Positions 35,714 through 42,768 of a stretch of 64,000 bases of DNA are shown here, piece after piece. The position numbers and the translations under genes were made by a program. The notes beneath the pieces are model-generated. The model was not told the DNA's origin and ran no database searches. It was given only the letters and a program-made list of their open reading frames with translations. Source of the stretch: Arthrobacter saudimassiliensis (GTDB taxonomy: Bacteria > Actinomycetota > Actinomycetes > Actinomycetales > Micrococcaceae). Where the stretch lies: positions 310,001-374,000 of the forward strand of contig LN483072.1 in the NCBI GenBank assembly GCA_900016675.1. Reading direction: 5' to 3'. The stretch's first letter is position 1, and every line of letters begins with the position of its first letter.

Positions 35714-36709
35714 CTAGCTTCCCGCCGAGTCGAAGTAGGTCTGGGACCCGGGGCAGGTGTCCACGTAGCTGACGTCGCCCGCGGTGGCCGGGTCCATTTC
35801 CTTGGCGGCGGGATGGACCTGCGTCAGCTGCTCGACGTTGTCGAACAATGCGCGGGAGATGTCCTCCTGCAGCTGCTCGTCCATGTTCGGGCTGGCGATC
35901 AGCAGGTTGGGCGAGGCGATGGCTTCCACTGCCTCGGTTTGTCCCTCGTAGGTGCCGGCCGGGATCTCTTCGTTGAGGTAGTAGTCCCCGTACTTGTCCG
36001 CCATGGATTCGGCGTACTGGCCGATGGGCAGCAGCACCATGTCGCCGTCGCTGGCCAGGTCGATCAGCGCCCCGGTCGGCAGGCCGCCGGACCAGAAGCC
36101 GACGTCGATGGTGCCGTCCCGCAGCGCGGCGACTGTTTCCGCGACGCCGAGCTGGCGGCGCTCCACGGACTCCGGGTCGACGCCGGCGGCTTCGAGGATC
36201 CGCAGGGCACCGACCTCGGTGGCGGATCCGGGGGCGCCCACGGAGACGACCTTGCCCGCCAGTTCCTCGGCTGAGGTGATTCCGGTCCCGTCCACCGTGA
36301 CGGCCTGGAGGAAGTTGTTGTAGATGTTGCCGAGCGAGCAGATTTCCTGCGGTTTGCCTTCGAATTCGCCGATGCCCTCCACGGCGTCGGAGACGACGTC
36401 GCCCACCGAGAAGGCAATCTGCGCGGAGCCGTTGGTGATCAGCAGGACGTTGTCCACCGAGGCGTTGGTTTCCTGGACGGTGGCGTCATAGCCTTCGATG
36501 TTCTCCCGGATGGCGGTCGCGAAGCCGCCGCCAAGGGGGTAGTAGACCCCGCCGGTGCCGCCGGTGGCGATGGAGAGGGTGCCGCCGTCGCCGCCGGCAC
36601 CGGCGTCGCCGCCGGAGGTGTCCGGGCTGCCGCAGGCGGAGAGCAGCAGGGCCGGAGCCAGCAGCGCTGCCGCTCCCAGGCGGATCCAGCTGCGTTCAGT
36701 CGAACTCAT
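35714..36709 (-). CDS. TAXI family TRAP transporter solute-binding lipoprotein
   Basis: 331 residues; signal peptide with lipobox LSAC, Cys26. Family motifs: LSIATGGTGGVYYPLGGGFA at the N-terminus, ASVDNVLLITNGSAQIAF, and VSVGAPGSATEV in the middle. ATG 36709 follows GGGAGA. Lipid anchoring fits a Gram-positive. Known TAXI ligands include glutamate and other dicarboxylates, consistent with the hydroxyglutarate/glutaryl-CoA enzymes in this operon, but the ligand here is not determinable from sequence. Confidence 0.93.
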   Translation of the reverse strand: MSSTERSWIRLGAAALLAPALLLSACGSPDTSGGDAGAGGDGGTLSIATGGTGGVYYPLGGGFATAIRENIEGYDATVQETNASVDNVLLITNGSAQIAFSVGDVVSDAVEGIGEFEGKPQEICSLGNIYNNFLQAVTVDGTGITSAEELAGKVVSVGAPGSATEVGALRILEAAGVDPESVERRQLGVAETVAALRDGTIDVGFWSGGLPTGALIDLASDGDMVLLPIGQYAESMADKYGDYYLNEEIPAGTYEGQTEAVEAIASPNLLIASPNMDEQLQEDISRALFDNVEQLTQVHPAAKEMDPATAGDVSYVDTCPGSQTYFDSAGS

Positions 36710-36732
36710 GGTGTCTCCCTGATAGTCGTTTT

Positions 36733-37359
36733 TCATGGGCGCGTGTGGGTGGTGCCATGACCGGGTTCGCTGGGCGCCGGCACGGCTCCCACGGCGAGCA
36801 GCCCGGCGAGCAGGCGGTAGTACCCGGTCAAAACTGTGAGCTCGGTGATTCCGGCGTGATCGAAATGCTCGGCGGCCGCCGCGTGGACCCGCTCGCTGAC
36901 GGTCGCGGAGTCCAGCAGCGCGCGGACCAGGTCGAGGGCTGCGTGCTCGGCGGAGTCCAGGGTGGCGGGCAGCCGTCCGCTGCCCAGCTCCTCCAGTTCC
37001 GTTGCGGAGACGCCGGCGGTGAGGGCGACCCGGCTGTGGGCGTACCACTCGTAGTCCGACTCCAGCTCCGCGGCCAGGGTGCAGATCACCAGCTCGCGCA
37101 GCCGCCCGGGCAGGCTGCCGCGGAAGCGCAGCACCGCGCCGAGCTCCTGCACGGCCTGTCCGATGGCCGGGGCGAAGAGCAGGACGTTGAACGGGCCGGT
37201 GAGGGCGCCGTCGTCATAGGTGAGCCGGAACGGCCCGTCGGCCCGCGGCGGGCCGGCGATCGCGCCGTAGAGGGAGGCTTGCTCCGGGGCCAGTTCCGCG
37301 GGAACCAGCAGCGGAAAGCGGCCCTGGGAAGGCGCTGCCGGGGTGGGAGTCTCAGACAA
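36733..37359 (-). CDS. Carboxymuconolactone decarboxylase family protein
   Basis: 208 residues, all-helical CMD/AhpD fold: GALTGPFNVLLFAPAIGQAVQELG, RELVICTLAAELESDYEWYAHSRVALTAGVS, and TELTVLTGYYRLLAGLL. The CxxC of peroxidase-type AhpD proteins is absent; Glu and His of EWYAH remain, as in decarboxylase-type members. It overlaps the SDR stop by 8 bases (start 37359). May act as a lactone decarboxylase or hydratase-like enzyme on a ring or lactone intermediate; role uncertain. Confidence 0.82.
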   Translation of the reverse strand: MSETPTPAAPSQGRFPLLVPAELAPEQASLYGAIAGPPRADGPFRLTYDDGALTGPFNVLLFAPAIGQAVQELGAVLRFRGSLPGRLRELVICTLAAELESDYEWYAHSRVALTAGVSATELEELGSGRLPATLDSAEHAALDLVRALLDSATVSERVHAAAAEHFDHAGITELTVLTGYYRLLAGLLAVGAVPAPSEPGHGTTHTRP

Positions 37360-38149
37360 GGGTCCGCCCGCCGTCCGTGTAGAGGACCTGGCCGGTGATG
37401 AAGGCCGCCCGGTCCGACGCGAGGAACAGGGCCGGCCCGGTGAGGTCCGCGACGGAGCCCAGGCGTCCTGCCGGAACCTGGGCGGTGTAGTGGTCCCGCA
37501 CGCCGGGGCGGTTGAGGTGCGCGGAGGTCAGGTCGGTGTCCGTGTAACCCGGTGCCACGGCGTTGGCAGTGACTCCGGAGGCCGCCCATTCCCGTGCCAT
37601 CACCCGCAGGAGCTGGTTCAGCCCGCCCTTGCTGGCGGCATACGGGCCGTGGTCCGGGTGGGCGAGCAGTCCGGACACCGAGGAGAAGTACACCTGGCGG
37701 CCGTATCCGGCGGCGACCATGAGCCGCCCGGCCGCACGGCCCAGCCGGAAGGCACTGGTGAGGTTGACGGCCAGAATGGCGTCCCAGTCCTCGTCGGCGG
37801 TGTCCAGCAGCGGCACGCGGTGGTTGATGCCGACGGCATGAATGAGGATATCCAGTCCGCCCAGGGTGCCGGCGGCCGCCGCGACCAGGTCCTCGCACCC
37901 CTCGGCGGTGGCGAGGTCGGCTTCCAGGGTTTTGAGTTCGGCGCCAAGCCGGGCCAGGCGTGCGGGATCCCGGTCCGCCGTGACAACAGCGGCGCCGGCC
38001 TCGGCGAAGGCGAGAGCGACCGCGGAACCGATGCCGCCGGCACCGGCGACGAGCACTTTACGCCCGGAAAGTCCCAGCCAGTCGGCTGCGGGGCCGTTGG
38101 CCGGGGCCGGGAAAGAACGACCAGCGACGCTGCTGGAAACCAGATCCAT
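37352..38149 (-). CDS. SDR family oxidoreductase (classical)
   Basis: 265 residues with a complete catalytic set: GAGGIGS cofactor loop (36-42), Ser157, Tyr170 and Lys174 in YAASK, and C-terminal FITGQVLYTDGG. About 28 residues precede the Rossmann domain. First gene after the putative promoter of the eleven-gene TRAP operon, so it may oxidise the imported hydroxy compound; in contrast to the second SDR (31259-32035) its active site is intact. Confidence 0.9.
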   Translation of the reverse strand: MDLVSSSVAGRSFPAPANGPAADWLGLSGRKVLVAGAGGIGSAVALAFAEAGAAVVTADRDPARLARLGAELKTLEADLATAEGCEDLVAAAAGTLGGLDILIHAVGINHRVPLLDTADEDWDAILAVNLTSAFRLGRAAGRLMVAAGYGRQVYFSSVSGLLAHPDHGPYAASKGGLNQLLRVMAREWAASGVTANAVAPGYTDTDLTSAHLNRPGVRDHYTAQVPAGRLGSVADLTGPALFLASDRAAFITGQVLYTDGGRTLV

Positions 38150-38197
38150 TTGGCGAATGTATCCAAAGTCCGGCGAGAATGTAACCTATCTCACATT
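38149..38197 (-). promoter_or_regulatory. Putative promoter/operator region of the TRAP operon
   Basis: Two inverted repeats: TTTGG-N9-CCAAA (38149-38167, touching the start codon) and AATGT-N10-ACATT (38178-38197). The region is A+T-richer than its surroundings; TACATT (38184-38179) could be the -10 box. The GntR gene lies just upstream and is the likely regulator. Evidence is composition and symmetry only. Confidence 0.45.
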
Positions 38198-38281
38198 TTT
38201 CTTGCCGGGACCACTTGGTGCCTTCCAACCGAGGCCCGGTCTGCCCTCCGCCTGCCCGGCGGGCGGGGTGTCCCGCTCGGC

Positions 38282-38956
38282 TCAGGTGGCCCGGAGAAAG
38301 GCACCCAGCGCCTCGACCGCGTGCTCCCGATGCTCGTCCAGGAGGCGGATCAGGAGTTCGACGTCTCGATCCTCAAAGGCATCGATGATCATCCGGTGCT
38401 CGGCCTCGACTCGTGTCCGGTTGCCTTCTCCCCCGTAGTAGACGTACCGGTAGGCCTCGGTGGCATCCCAGAGGACCTGCACCATCCGTTCCAGCCGGGG
38501 CATGGCAGCGGCTTCGACCAGGATGAAGTGGAAGCGGCGGTTGGCCGCCGTCATGGCCAGCAGGTCTCCTGCGGCGCTGGCGGCTTCCACCTCCGAAGCG
38601 ACGGACTTGAGCGCGGCAAGCACCTCGGGCTGCGGCGCAGCCTGCATCGCCACGCGCGCAGCCTCCGCTTCCAGCAGCTGCCGCAGCCGGTACACCTCCA
38701 GCAGATCGTCAATGGAAAGTGTGGCGACCTTGTGCCCCCTGTGGGGCTCGTAGACCACCTGGCCCTCACTTTCCAGGACCTTGAACGCCTCCCGGACCGG
38801 CACGCGGCTGACCCCGAACCGCTTAGCCAGTGCATCCTGACGGAGGGGCTGCCCCGGCTGGAATTCTCCGGCACTGATTGCGCGGCGCAGCTGATCCAGG
38901 ACGTAGGCCTGGGTCGTGGGCGGGCGCCGTTGCCCCTGGCCCTCGTCGTCAACCAC
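38282..38956 (-). CDS. GntR family regulator (FadR subfamily, FCD domain)
   Basis: 224 residues. Winged helix (LRQDALAKRFGVSRVPVREAFKVLESEGQVVYEPHRGHKVA), then a helical FCD ligand domain with the metal-ligand pattern NRRFHFILVEAA and a later EHRMIIDAF His. Such regulators sense organic acids. Start GTG 38956. Same strand as, and directly upstream of, the TRAP operon (132-base gap), so it is the likely local repressor, with the operon substrate or an intermediate as effector. Confidence 0.9.
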   Translation of the reverse strand: MVDDEGQGQRRPPTTQAYVLDQLRRAISAGEFQPGQPLRQDALAKRFGVSRVPVREAFKVLESEGQVVYEPHRGHKVATLSIDDLLEVYRLRQLLEAEAARVAMQAAPQPEVLAALKSVASEVEAASAAGDLLAMTAANRRFHFILVEAAAMPRLERMVQVLWDATEAYRYVYYGGEGNRTRVEAEHRMIIDAFEDRDVELLIRLLDEHREHAVEALGAFLRAT

Positions 38957-39047
38957 GGTCAGTCCATAAGATTGCGGTCACACCGGAATCCTAGCGCCCG
39001 CTTCCGCTGCCGGGCCCCCGCCGGCGTCCGTCCCGTCAAAGGCCGGC

Positions 39048-39590
39048 TCAGGCTGGGGCCAGCCCGGCCGGCTCCGTGCTGAACAGTTCGCAGACCGTGT
39101 TGTAGTAGCGGTCGGTCAGTCCGTGCGGGTGCAGGCCGATCTTCTCGCACACCCGCCGCGACGCGGAGTTCGCCGGATTGATCACTGCCACCACGCGGGG
39201 CAGGCCCTGCCGCAGGGCATGCGCCAGCACAGCGGCGGCGGCTTCGGAGGCGTAGCCCCGCCCCCAGCTGTCCGGATGGAAGTGCCACCCGATTTCGATG
39301 TCGCCTGACGGCGGCAGGTCCGGGCCCGACGCCGGAATGGACTTCAGCAGCAGGCTCCCCACCGGCTGTCCGGAGCTCTTGTCCTGAACGGCCCAGATGC
39401 CGCAGGTGCCGTCGTCGAGCGCGGCCCACGCCTGGATGCGCGCGGTTGCTTCAGCCCGGTCCTGCATCACCTTCGGCTGCACGCCCAGGTAGCGCTGGAC
39501 GTCCATGCGCGAGTAGAGGTCGTAGACGAAATCGGTGTCGTCGGGGGTATACGGCCGCAGGAGCAGCCGTTCGGTCTCCAGGTTCCGCAT
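39048..39590 (-). CDS. GNAT family N-acetyltransferase
   Basis: 180 residues, RimJ/RimL type: ETERLLLRPYTPDDTDFVYDLY at the N-terminus, IEIGWHFHPDSWGRGYASEAAAAVL (acetyl-CoA loop SWGRGYASEA) and NPANSASRRVCEKIGL. ATG 39590 chosen; it is 4 bases from the azoreductase stop, so the two are probably co-transcribed. Acceptor substrate unknown. Confidence 0.87.
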   Translation of the reverse strand: MRNLETERLLLRPYTPDDTDFVYDLYSRMDVQRYLGVQPKVMQDRAEATARIQAWAALDDGTCGIWAVQDKSSGQPVGSLLLKSIPASGPDLPPSGDIEIGWHFHPDSWGRGYASEAAAAVLAHALRQGLPRVVAVINPANSASRRVCEKIGLHPHGLTDRYYNTVCELFSTEPAGLAPA

Positions 39591-39594
39591 CGGC

Positions 39595-40242
39595 TCAGCC
39601 CAGGCGCCGGGCGGCGGCCGCTGCGGCTTCATGAGCGGCGGTCAGCTCCGCGTGCTGGCGTGCCACGTCCTCGGCCGGAGCGCCCAGCCGCTCGCTCAGG
39701 GTGCGGGTGGCCACGATGGTCTCCAGCCGCATGCCGAGGGCATCGGCGAGGATCAGCTTCAGCGCCGGCACCGCGTGGCCGTCGAATTCGGTGGCGCTGC
39801 CGGCGTCGTACGCTCCCCCGCGGGTGGAGACCAGCACCGCCGGCCTTCCCGCCAGCGGCTGCTGGGCAGCCGGATCGTCAAAGGGAGCGGTGACCGCAGG
39901 GATGTGGATGTAGTCGATCCAGGCCTTGAGCGTGGACGGCATCGAATAGTTGTAGAGCGGCACCCCGATCAGCAGCACGTCGGCCGCCAGGAGCTCGGCC
40001 ACCAGCTTCTCCTGCAGCGCCTCCTGCTCCCCCGACGGCGCCGCGCCGGCCGGACGCAGCCGGGGCGGGAAGTGCAGGGCGGCGTCGCTGAGGTGCGGCA
40101 GCGGCTCGCGGTGCAGGTCGCGGTGGACCACCTCATGGTCCGGACCCAGCCTGCGCCAAGCCTCCGCGAAGGTCGCGGTGACGGCGCGGGAGCGGGAGGT
40201 GAGCAGGTCGGCGGAGGAGTCAAGATGCAGCAGAACAGGCAT
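39595..40242 (-). CDS. azoR: FMN-dependent NADH-azoreductase (AzoR-like)
   Basis: Flavodoxin-like fold, 215 residues. LHLDSSADLLTSRSRAVTATFAEAWRR holds the FMN-phosphate loop, VPLYNYSMPSTLKAWIDYI the conserved PxYNxxxPxxLKxWID motif, and STRGGAYD the isoalloxazine contact. Reduces quinones and azo compounds with two electrons, protecting against quinone stress. First gene of a two-gene unit with the acetyltransferase; divergent from the DUF2975 gene across a 152-base gap with palindromes. Confidence 0.9.
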   Translation of the reverse strand: MPVLLHLDSSADLLTSRSRAVTATFAEAWRRLGPDHEVVHRDLHREPLPHLSDAALHFPPRLRPAGAAPSGEQEALQEKLVAELLAADVLLIGVPLYNYSMPSTLKAWIDYIHIPAVTAPFDDPAAQQPLAGRPAVLVSTRGGAYDAGSATEFDGHAVPALKLILADALGMRLETIVATRTLSERLGAPAEDVARQHAELTAAHEAAAAAARRLG

Positions 40243-40345
40243 GCGCCCAACCTACCCGAGCCCGCCCGCGCGATGCCGGAGCGGCGCCGGGCTCCTGTCC
40301 CGGTGGCCGGCGGTCCGGCTCTTGTGGCGGAGCGGAATCTCGGTC

Positions 40346-40378
40346 ATTATCGAAACACGATGTTTCCTTATCGATAAT
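40346..40378. promoter_or_regulatory. Nested palindromes in the DUF2975/azoR intergenic region
   Basis: Three symmetries in 33 bases: GAAACA-CGA-TGTTTC (40352-40366), TTATCGATAA (40368-40377), and an outer pair ATTATCGA (40346-40353) / TCGATAAT (40371-40378). Located 17 bases before the DUF2975 start, so it probably overlaps its promoter; it is also in position to affect azoR. Regulator unknown. Confidence 0.68.
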
Positions 40379-40394
40379 CGATGGAAGGCCGACG

Positions 40395-40859
40395 ATGAAA
40401 CACCGCACCAGCACCGAAATGCAGTCGCTGCTGGCGGCACTGCTCGCGGGAACCCTGCTCCTCCAGGCGCTGCTGCCCGTGATGGGCCGGGACGCCGCGG
40501 CGAACTACCCCGAGGTGGCGGACCTGCGGATGCCCATCACGGTCCTCATGGTGCTCGCCATCGCAGCAGCTCAGGCCGCGCTGCTGTGCCTGTGGCGCCT
40601 GGTCCGGCTGGCGGCCCGGGACGGCCTCATCTCCCGGCGGGCGCTGGTCTGGGCGGATGCCCTGGCGGCGGCGCTGCTCGCCGCGGCCTCGCTGCTGGCC
40701 GTCGTCGCCCTGACCCTCGGAACCGATCCCCGGACCGGAGGCGGCGGCCCGGCCATGCTGTTCCTGATGGCCGGCATTGCCGGCGCGTTGGCCGCCCTGT
40801 GGGCGGTCCTGGCCTGGCGCGTCCGGCTGCGGCGGACGGCCCGGGACGCTGCCCGCTGA
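40395..40859 (+). CDS. DUF2975 family integral membrane protein
   Basis: 154 residues, four predicted helices: LLAALLAGTLLLQALLP, ITVLMVLAIAAAQAALLCLW, ALLAAASLLAVVALTL and AMLFLMAGIAGALAALWAVLAW. The YPEVADLRMPITVL stretch after helix 1 is typical of actinobacterial DUF2975 proteins. GGAAGG (40383-40388) precedes ATG 40395. These genes are usually followed by a small XRE-type HTH gene; none is present here. Function unknown. Confidence 0.83.
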   Translation: MKHRTSTEMQSLLAALLAGTLLLQALLPVMGRDAAANYPEVADLRMPITVLMVLAIAAAQAALLCLWRLVRLAARDGLISRRALVWADALAAALLAAASLLAVVALTLGTDPRTGGGGPAMLFLMAGIAGALAALWAVLAWRVRLRRTARDAAR

Positions 40860-40890
40860 AGCGCAGGCTGCCCCACCCGGCAGCGCCGGC

Positions 40891-41466
40891 TCAGCGCCGG
40901 CGCCGCCGCACAATCCGCCGCGTCAGAGCAAAGGCCGCGCTCCCGGCCAAGACCCACGGACCGCCGACCAGGATCGGATCGATCCACTGGTGGTTCACAT
41001 CGGCCCGCTTCCGCCCGATCCGGGAGGCGAGCCCGCCGCGCTTGAATTCGCTGAGCACGCCGGTCTCGGTGATGGGGTTGTCCGGATGCAGCGTGGCGAA
41101 GGAGGCCAGGTGGCTCTCCACCGCGTCCACCCGGTCCGCGGCGATCAGCAGCAGCCAGTGCGCGGCCTTGGCCTCGCTGTGCCGGGCGTAGGCGTACCGG
41201 CGGATGGCGCCGGAGAGACCCTTGGGCGGGCAGGAGGTGCCGAACACCGGGGTCAGGAACTTGTGCTCGATCGAGCGTTCCCGCGGGTACTTCTCCTCCT
41301 GCCGCTCCGGAAACTCCCAGTGCGCACCGCTCAGGGTCGGATCAAACTGCAGCCGGGGCACCTGCGGGCGGTCCTTCGGATCCAGGTCGGCTCCCCAGCC
41401 CGGGATGCGGGCGCGGAGCTCCTCCGCGGTGGGGGTCAGCGCCGGTTTCTGCGGGGTGTAGGCCAT
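40891..41466 (-). CDS. Conserved hypothetical protein with C-terminal membrane anchor
   Basis: I do not recognise this 191-residue protein. It is soluble for about 160 residues, with conserved-looking aromatic/charged segments (WEFPERQEEKYPRERSIEHKF; YARHSEAKAAHWLLLIAADRV), then one hydrophobic stretch (PILVGGPWVLAGSAAFAL) and a terminal RRIVRRRRR. This suggests a tail-anchored or single-pass protein with the basic end in the cytoplasm. Starts 27 bases after the zinc alcohol dehydrogenase stop, so the two likely form an operon. Codon use matches neighbours. Confidence 0.72.
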   Translation of the reverse strand: MAYTPQKPALTPTAEELRARIPGWGADLDPKDRPQVPRLQFDPTLSGAHWEFPERQEEKYPRERSIEHKFLTPVFGTSCPPKGLSGAIRRYAYARHSEAKAAHWLLLIAADRVDAVESHLASFATLHPDNPITETGVLSEFKRGGLASRIGRKRADVNHQWIDPILVGGPWVLAGSAAFALTRRIVRRRRR

Positions 41467-41493
41467 GGTCTTCGCTCCTCTCGGATTCGGCGC

Positions 41494-42642
41494 TCAGGAA
41501 GCGGCGGGGTCGATGATCGGCTTGATGCAGTTGTCCAGCTTCGACGAGAACATGTGGTAGCCCTCGGCGATGTGCTCCAGCGGGATCCGGTGCGTGATGA
41601 TCTCGCTCGGCTTCAGGTAACCGTTGCGGATGTGTTCAAACAGGCGCGGCCACTGCCGCTTCATCGGTGCCTGGTTCATGTTCAGCGTCAGCCCCTTGTT
41701 CATCGCGTCGCCGAACTTGACCGCGCTGAAGATCGGCCCGTAGGCGCCCATGACGGAGATGGTGGCGCCCTTGCGCACCGAGTCGATCGCCCAGTTCAGG
41801 GCCACCGGCGAGCCGCCCTGCAGCTTGAACTTCGCGCTGGTGACGTGCTGGATGAGGTTGCCGTCCGCCTCCGCGCCCACCGCGTCGATCGCGACGTCGG
41901 CGCCCAGGTGGTCGGTGATCTTCTTCATGTGGACCACGATGTCGTCGTACTCGGTGAAGTTGTAGGTCTCGGCGTGGGCGAAGCTGCGGGCCTTCTCCAG
42001 CCGGAAGTCCAGGTGGTCGATGACGATCACCCGGCCGGCGCCCATCAGCCACGCAGACTTGGCCGCGTACAGGCCCACCGGCCCGGCGCCGAAGACCACC
42101 ACGGTGTCCCCTTCGGTGATGTCGCCGAGCTGGGCGCCGAAGTAGCCGGTGGCCAGCGCGTCGGTCATCATCAGCGCGTCCTCCTCGTCCAGCCAGTCCG
42201 GAATGATGGAGGGTCCGACGTCGGCGAACGGCACGCGCACGTATTCGGCCTGGCCGCCGTCGTACCCGCCGGTGGTGTGCGAGTAGCCGTACAGGGCGCC
42301 GACGGCGGTGGCATTGGGGTTGACGTTGTGGCAGTTCGAGTACAGGCCCCGGGCGCAGTAGAAGCAGGAGCCGCAGTAGATGTTGGCCGGAACCATCACC
42401 CGGTCGCCGGGCTTGAGGTTCTGCACCGAGGGGCCGACCTGCTCCACCACCCCGATGAACTCGTGCCCGAAGGTGTGCCCGACCCGGGTGTCCGGCATCA
42501 GCCCGTGGTAGAGATGCAGGTCCGAGCCGCAGATTGCCGCCTTCGTCACCCGCACGATGGCGTCGTTGGGGTGTTCGATCGTCGGCATGTCCTTGTTTTC
42601 GACGCGCACCTTGTAGGGGCCGCGGTAAACCATCGCTCGCAC
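41494..42642 (-). CDS. Zinc-dependent alcohol dehydrogenase (formaldehyde dehydrogenase-like MDR)
   Basis: 382 residues, MDR fold. Catalytic zinc ligands in AAICGSDLHLYHG and GHTFGHEF, structural zinc cysteines in YCGSCFYCARGLYSNC, and the cofactor loop VVFGAGPVGLYAAK. The long form with NCHNVNPNATAVGALYGYSHTTGGYDGGQAEYVRVPF places it near glutathione-independent formaldehyde dehydrogenases and related polyol/alcohol enzymes. GTG 42642 has GGAG upstream; ATG 42633 is an alternative. Expression is probably controlled through the 20-bp palindrome just upstream. Substrate unknown. Confidence 0.9.
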   Translation of the reverse strand: MRAMVYRGPYKVRVENKDMPTIEHPNDAIVRVTKAAICGSDLHLYHGLMPDTRVGHTFGHEFIGVVEQVGPSVQNLKPGDRVMVPANIYCGSCFYCARGLYSNCHNVNPNATAVGALYGYSHTTGGYDGGQAEYVRVPFADVGPSIIPDWLDEEDALMMTDALATGYFGAQLGDITEGDTVVVFGAGPVGLYAAKSAWLMGAGRVIVIDHLDFRLEKARSFAHAETYNFTEYDDIVVHMKKITDHLGADVAIDAVGAEADGNLIQHVTSAKFKLQGGSPVALNWAIDSVRKGATISVMGAYGPIFSAVKFGDAMNKGLTLNMNQAPMKRQWPRLFEHIRNGYLKPSEIITHRIPLEHIAEGYHMFSSKLDNCIKPIIDPAAS

Positions 42643-42680
42643 TGGCTCTCCTCATCGCTGTGGTGATCAGGTATCGGCGG

Positions 42681-42711
42681 ATCATCAGCATGCTGATGAT
42701 GTATCAGATAC
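42681..42711 (-). promoter_or_regulatory. 20-bp perfect palindrome and second repeat before the zinc alcohol dehydrogenase
   Basis: ATCATCAGCATGCTGATGAT (42681-42700) is a perfect 20-bp palindrome; GTATC-A-GATAC (42701-42711) abuts it. They lie 38-69 bases upstream of the dehydrogenase start, in operator position. No regulator gene is adjacent. A MarR, TetR or LacI-type factor could use such a site. Confidence 0.65.
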
Positions 42712-42768
42712 TCTCACACGGTCACGCGACGCCGGTCAAACACCTCCCCGGATCCGGCGGCCGACGGG

